Both the position numbers and the translations under genes were made by a program. Positions 61,145 to 64,000 of a stretch of 64,000 nucleotides of DNA are shown piece after piece (position 1 is the first letter of the stretch; each line of letters starts with the position of its first letter). The DNA comes from Ilyomonas sp963847085 (GTDB lineage Bacteria; Bacteroidota; Bacteroidia; Chitinophagales; Chitinophagaceae): positions 310,001 to 374,000 of the forward strand of contig CAWJYO010000011.1 in NCBI GenBank assembly GCA_963847085.1. Reading direction: 5' to 3'. The notes beneath the pieces are model-generated. The model did no database searches. It saw only the letters and a list, made by a program, of their open reading frames with translations, and was not told where the DNA came from.

Positions 61145-63171
61145 TTGAAACGATTGCTTTTTGTTTTGCTTATTTTTTGGGTTGCTATCAGCAACACTTC
61201 ATCTGCACAAAATGCTCAATCAACTTTAATACACAACGATACAGCAGCCAGCCATAAAACCATTGCGGCCTTTTTTGCATTGCAGGCAACTGTGCGTTAT
61301 ATTTATCAAACATCGTTAAGTGCGGATGGCAGCAAAGTAGCGTGGAGCGTCGATGATAGCGAAGGTCAATCCCTTCATGTTGCAACCCTTTCAAATTGGG
61401 GCAAAACCAAACGCATTACGGCTTCGCTTACCAACAAGGGGTGCAACGAAATGGAACCGCAATGGTCGCCAAATGGAAAAGAAATTGCGTTTTTATCAGA
61501 CGCGCGAAGCCCGAATCAACTTCAAATTTTTATTGCTGATGCAACTACCGGCGCATTGCTTACACAACAACCGCTTACCCATTTTGATGGTTATGTTTCG
61601 CATTTGCAATGGTCGTCCGATAGCAAACAACTAAGTGTTTTGTATGTTGAAAAAGCAAGCCGCGAGCCTTCGCCTATGGCTGCTGAAAACCGCGCTGTCG
61701 GTGTAATTGATTCGATAAGAAATAATGATGTGCAACGCGTTGTTATGATCAATCGAAATAGCGGCGAAACCAAAGCAGTCACACCAAAAGGGTTATATGT
61801 TTTTGAATACGACTGGTCGCCCAACACTAAACAATTGGCTTATCTCGCAGCTTTACCGCCCGGCGATGACAACTGGTACATTGCCAAATTATACAAGCAA
61901 AATATAAGCGATAATGATACGGTTTTATTGTATCAACCGCAGTTTCAAACCGCATTGCCGCGATGGTCGCCCGATGGCAAAAACATCGCTTTTATTGAAG
62001 GTTTGATGAGCGACCAGGGTGGCACCGGCGGAGAAATTTTTGTGATGGATTCGAGCGGCAAAAACAAAATTGATCTTACACCCAATCGTTCTTCTACACC
62101 TGCATGGTTTGCATGGACGAAAGATGGAAATATGTTATTTACAGAGTTTGTTGGCGGCTCGGTTGCCATCAATCAACTGAATACAAAAAATGGTGAAACC
62201 AAAAGTCTTTATAAAGGAGATGAAGCCATCCGTGCAGGCAACGAAGAAACAAGTCTTTCAATCGCCCAAACTAAAGCTGGGCTTCAGTTTGCGGTGATTC
62301 GTTCATCATGGAATAATGTGCCCGAAGTGTGGGCAGGAAGCCTTAATCATCTTACTCAAATCTCCCATTTAAACGATCCTATTCAAAAGCCTTTTGTAAG
62401 AGCAACCAACCTACAATGGACGAATGAAAACAGGCACATTCAGGGCTGGTTGTTGTATCCTGAACATTACGATTCTTCTAAAAAATATCCAATGCTGGTC
62501 TGCGTTCATGGCGGTCCGGCATGGATCAGTTTGCCTGCCTGGAGTGCGCCCGATTTCAACACAACCGTTTACCCGCAACTGGGTTATTTTGTGTTCTTTC
62601 CCAACCCGCGCGGCAGTTACGGACAGGGAGAAATGTTTACAAAAGCAAACCGCCGCGATTGGGGTTTTGGCGATTTAAGAGATATTGTAAGCGGCATTGA
62701 TACAGTGATCACAAAAGTGCCGGTTGATACTGCCCGGATTGGCATTTTGGGCTGGAGTTATGGCGGCTCAATGGCAATGATTGCGCCCACACAAACGCAT
62801 CGTTTTAAAGCTTCGGTTGTTGGCGCAGGCGCGGGCGATTGGCTGAGTTATTATGGACAAAACAGCATTGACAAATGGATGAATTCTTACTTCAACGTAT
62901 CGCCTTATGATGATCCTGCGCCGTATGCAAAATTATCGGCCATGACCTACATCAAACAAACCCAAACACCAACGCTTGATATCTGGTGGGTGAGCGAGAT
63001 GGCGAATGCCCGCCACCGCAATCGTTTCAATACTGGCACGCATTGAAAGAACTGGGCGTGCCAACTACTTTAAAAGTATATGCAGATGAAGGTCATAGCT
63101 TTTATAAGTTGGAAGACATGATTGATGTTTGCACACGCACATTCGATTGGTTTGAAAAATGGTTGAAATGA
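61145..63171 (+). CDS. S9 family peptidase (prolyl oligopeptidase type), one frameshift
   Basis: Secreted serine peptidase with a TolB-like propeller (about residues 40-400) and an alpha/beta-hydrolase domain. The start is a TTG giving signal peptide MKRLLFVLLIFWVAISNTSS. WSPNGKEIAFLSDARS and WSPDGKNIAFIEG mark propeller blades. The catalytic Ser is in GILGWSYGGSMAMIAP. After a one-base shift near 62990 the frame continues VGERDGECPPPQSFQYWHAL (Asp) and ADEGHSFYKLED (His). The full protein is about 675 residues. It probably degrades peptides in the periplasm. Confidence 0.9.
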
Positions 63172-63224
63172 GGAGTGTGCAGATGAGTTTTTTAAAGAAG
63201 ATCAATTACTAATTTATACAAGTT

Positions 63225-64000
63225 ATGTCAACATCACGCCGCAAATTTATCGGTAGTTCCTTTTTGGGTTCTCTTGCTTTGTTGGGCAGCCCCTCTGTAT
63301 TTGCAAAAAAAGGGGCAAAAACAAAAATCGTTACCAACAAACCTGTTGTTATTTCTACTTGGGATTTTGGAAAAACTGCTAATGCAGAAGCCTGGAAAAC
63401 GCTAAGCAAAGGTGGTCGTGCATTGGATGCTGTGGAAGCTGGCGTAAAAATTCCGGAAGCCGATCCAACTATTCAAACCATTGGTTATGGTGGCCTGCCC
63501 GATAGAGACGGACATGTAACCTTGGATGCCTGTATTATGGATGAGGCTTACAACTGCGGCTCAGTGATGTGCCTGGAGAATATTATGCACCCCATCTCTG
63601 TTGCGCGATTGGTAATGGAAAAAACGCCGCATGTTATTTTAGTAGCTGATGGTGCGTTGCAGTTTGCTTTGGCAAATGGTTTTAAAAAGCAAAATTTACT
63701 AACGCCCGAAAGTGAAAAAGCCTGGAAAGAATGGCTCAAAACATCCAAATACAAGCCCGAAGTAAATATTGAAAACAGGTTGTATCAAAAAGGTAAAGAC
63801 CCGATGCCGGGAGGCCACGACAACCACGATACGATTGGCATGATGGCAATGGACAGCAACGGCAATTTAAGCGGCGCCTGCACCACCAGCGGCATGGCTT
63901 TTAAAATGCGCGGCAGGGTTGGCGATTCGCCGGTAATTGGTGCTGGTTTGTATGTTGACAATGAAGTAGGCGCTGCTACATCATCAGGTGTTGGTGAAGA
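63225..64000 (+). CDS. N4-(beta-N-acetylglucosaminyl)-L-asparaginase, 3' end cut by the window
   Basis: Ntn-hydrolase of the glycosylasparaginase/isoaspartyl peptidase family. The ATG is at 63225 and the frame is open to the window end (258 complete codons). The N-terminus is a twin-arginine signal (STSRRKFIGSSFLGSLALLG), so export is through Tat. KGGRALDAVEAGVKIPEADP and GYGGLPDRDGHVTLDACIMD are family segments. The autoprocessing site is in HDNHDTIGMMAMDSNGN: cleavage would expose the Thr of HDTIG. It follows the S9 peptidase by 53 bases, so the two may be co-expressed. Confidence 0.9.
   Translation, partial: MSTSRRKFIGSSFLGSLALLGSPSVFAKKGAKTKIVTNKPVVISTWDFGKTANAEAWKTLSKGGRALDAVEAGVKIPEADPTIQTIGYGGLPDRDGHVTLDACIMDEAYNCGSVMCLENIMHPISVARLVMEKTPHVILVADGALQFALANGFKKQNLLTPESEKAWKEWLKTSKYKPEVNIENRLYQKGKDPMPGGHDNHDTIGMMAMDSNGNLSGACTTSGMAFKMRGRVGDSPVIGAGLYVDNEVGAATSSGVGE

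Overview
The window looks like a chromosomal segment of a Bacteroidota bacterium, most likely Chitinophagia/Chitinophagaceae. Supporting features are -7 promoter boxes of the TAnnTTTG type with TTTG about 19-20 nt upstream, no obvious Shine-Dalgarno dependence, a DUF2723 membrane protein, a TonB-dependent receptor followed by a DUF4249 lipoprotein, an efp-accB-accC operon, DUF2851, and an rrn operon with tRNA-Ile/tRNA-Ala in the spacer. This assignment is inference from gene content, not from an rRNA alignment.

Layout. 1-3.5 kb: small membrane protein, atpG, scpB and a membrane glycosyltransferase. 3.8-8.3 kb: DUF2851, a CcmF/CcsA-type haem lyase and CcmE, which has a CxxxY haem site. 8.5-14.9 kb: a two-gene unit of a Lys/Ala-rich disordered protein and malQ, a TetA-like MFS transporter, and a bifunctional NAD(P)HX repair enzyme. 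15.1-17.4 kb: membrane pyrophosphatase. 17.5-22.8 kb: a PIN-domain toxin with a tiny overlapping partner, DUF2723, and a secreted lectin-fold protein. 22.8-27 kb: repeats and a large single-chain restriction-modification gene broken by frameshifts. 27-30.8 kb: efp-accB-accC plus a DUF5009 acyltransferase-like membrane protein. 31.1-32.7 kb: RRM RNA-binding protein and an unrecognised AT-rich gene pair. 32.9-38.6 kb: a complete rrn operon on the minus strand (16S, tRNA-Ile, tRNA-Ala, 23S, 5S) with four tandem promoters. 38.9-47 kb: a surface-antigen barrel, a UvrD/PcrA helicase, gnd and zwf. 47.3-51.5 kb: treZ, a type-B carboxylesterase and a VOC protein. 51.8-56.6 kb: a lipoprotein, DUF1569, DUF4249 and a TonB receptor. 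56.9-58.9 kb: a DUF5343/DUF4145-like pair bounded by inverted repeats, then a MazF-type toxin-antitoxin. 59-64 kb: MFS transporter, acidic hypothetical, S9 peptidase and a partial Tat-exported glycosylasparaginase.

Three things stand out. (1) The intergenic DNA is full of repeat families. The most striking is a paired inverted repeat at four loci whose two arms co-vary, as expected for a selected hairpin. (2) The rrn promoter region is a four-fold array of near-equally spaced promoter modules. (3) At least a dozen genes, several of them normally conserved housekeeping genes, are interrupted by one-base frameshifts. I read this mainly as sequencing or assembly error, although true decay cannot be excluded for the restriction-modification gene. 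For frameshifted genes the given span is the whole reconstructed gene, and the pieces are described in the text.

No IS transposase, prophage or CRISPR array was seen. The closest thing to an accessory island is 56.8-58.9 kb; 23.2-26.6 kb and 31.8-32.7 kb are the other candidate accessory stretches.
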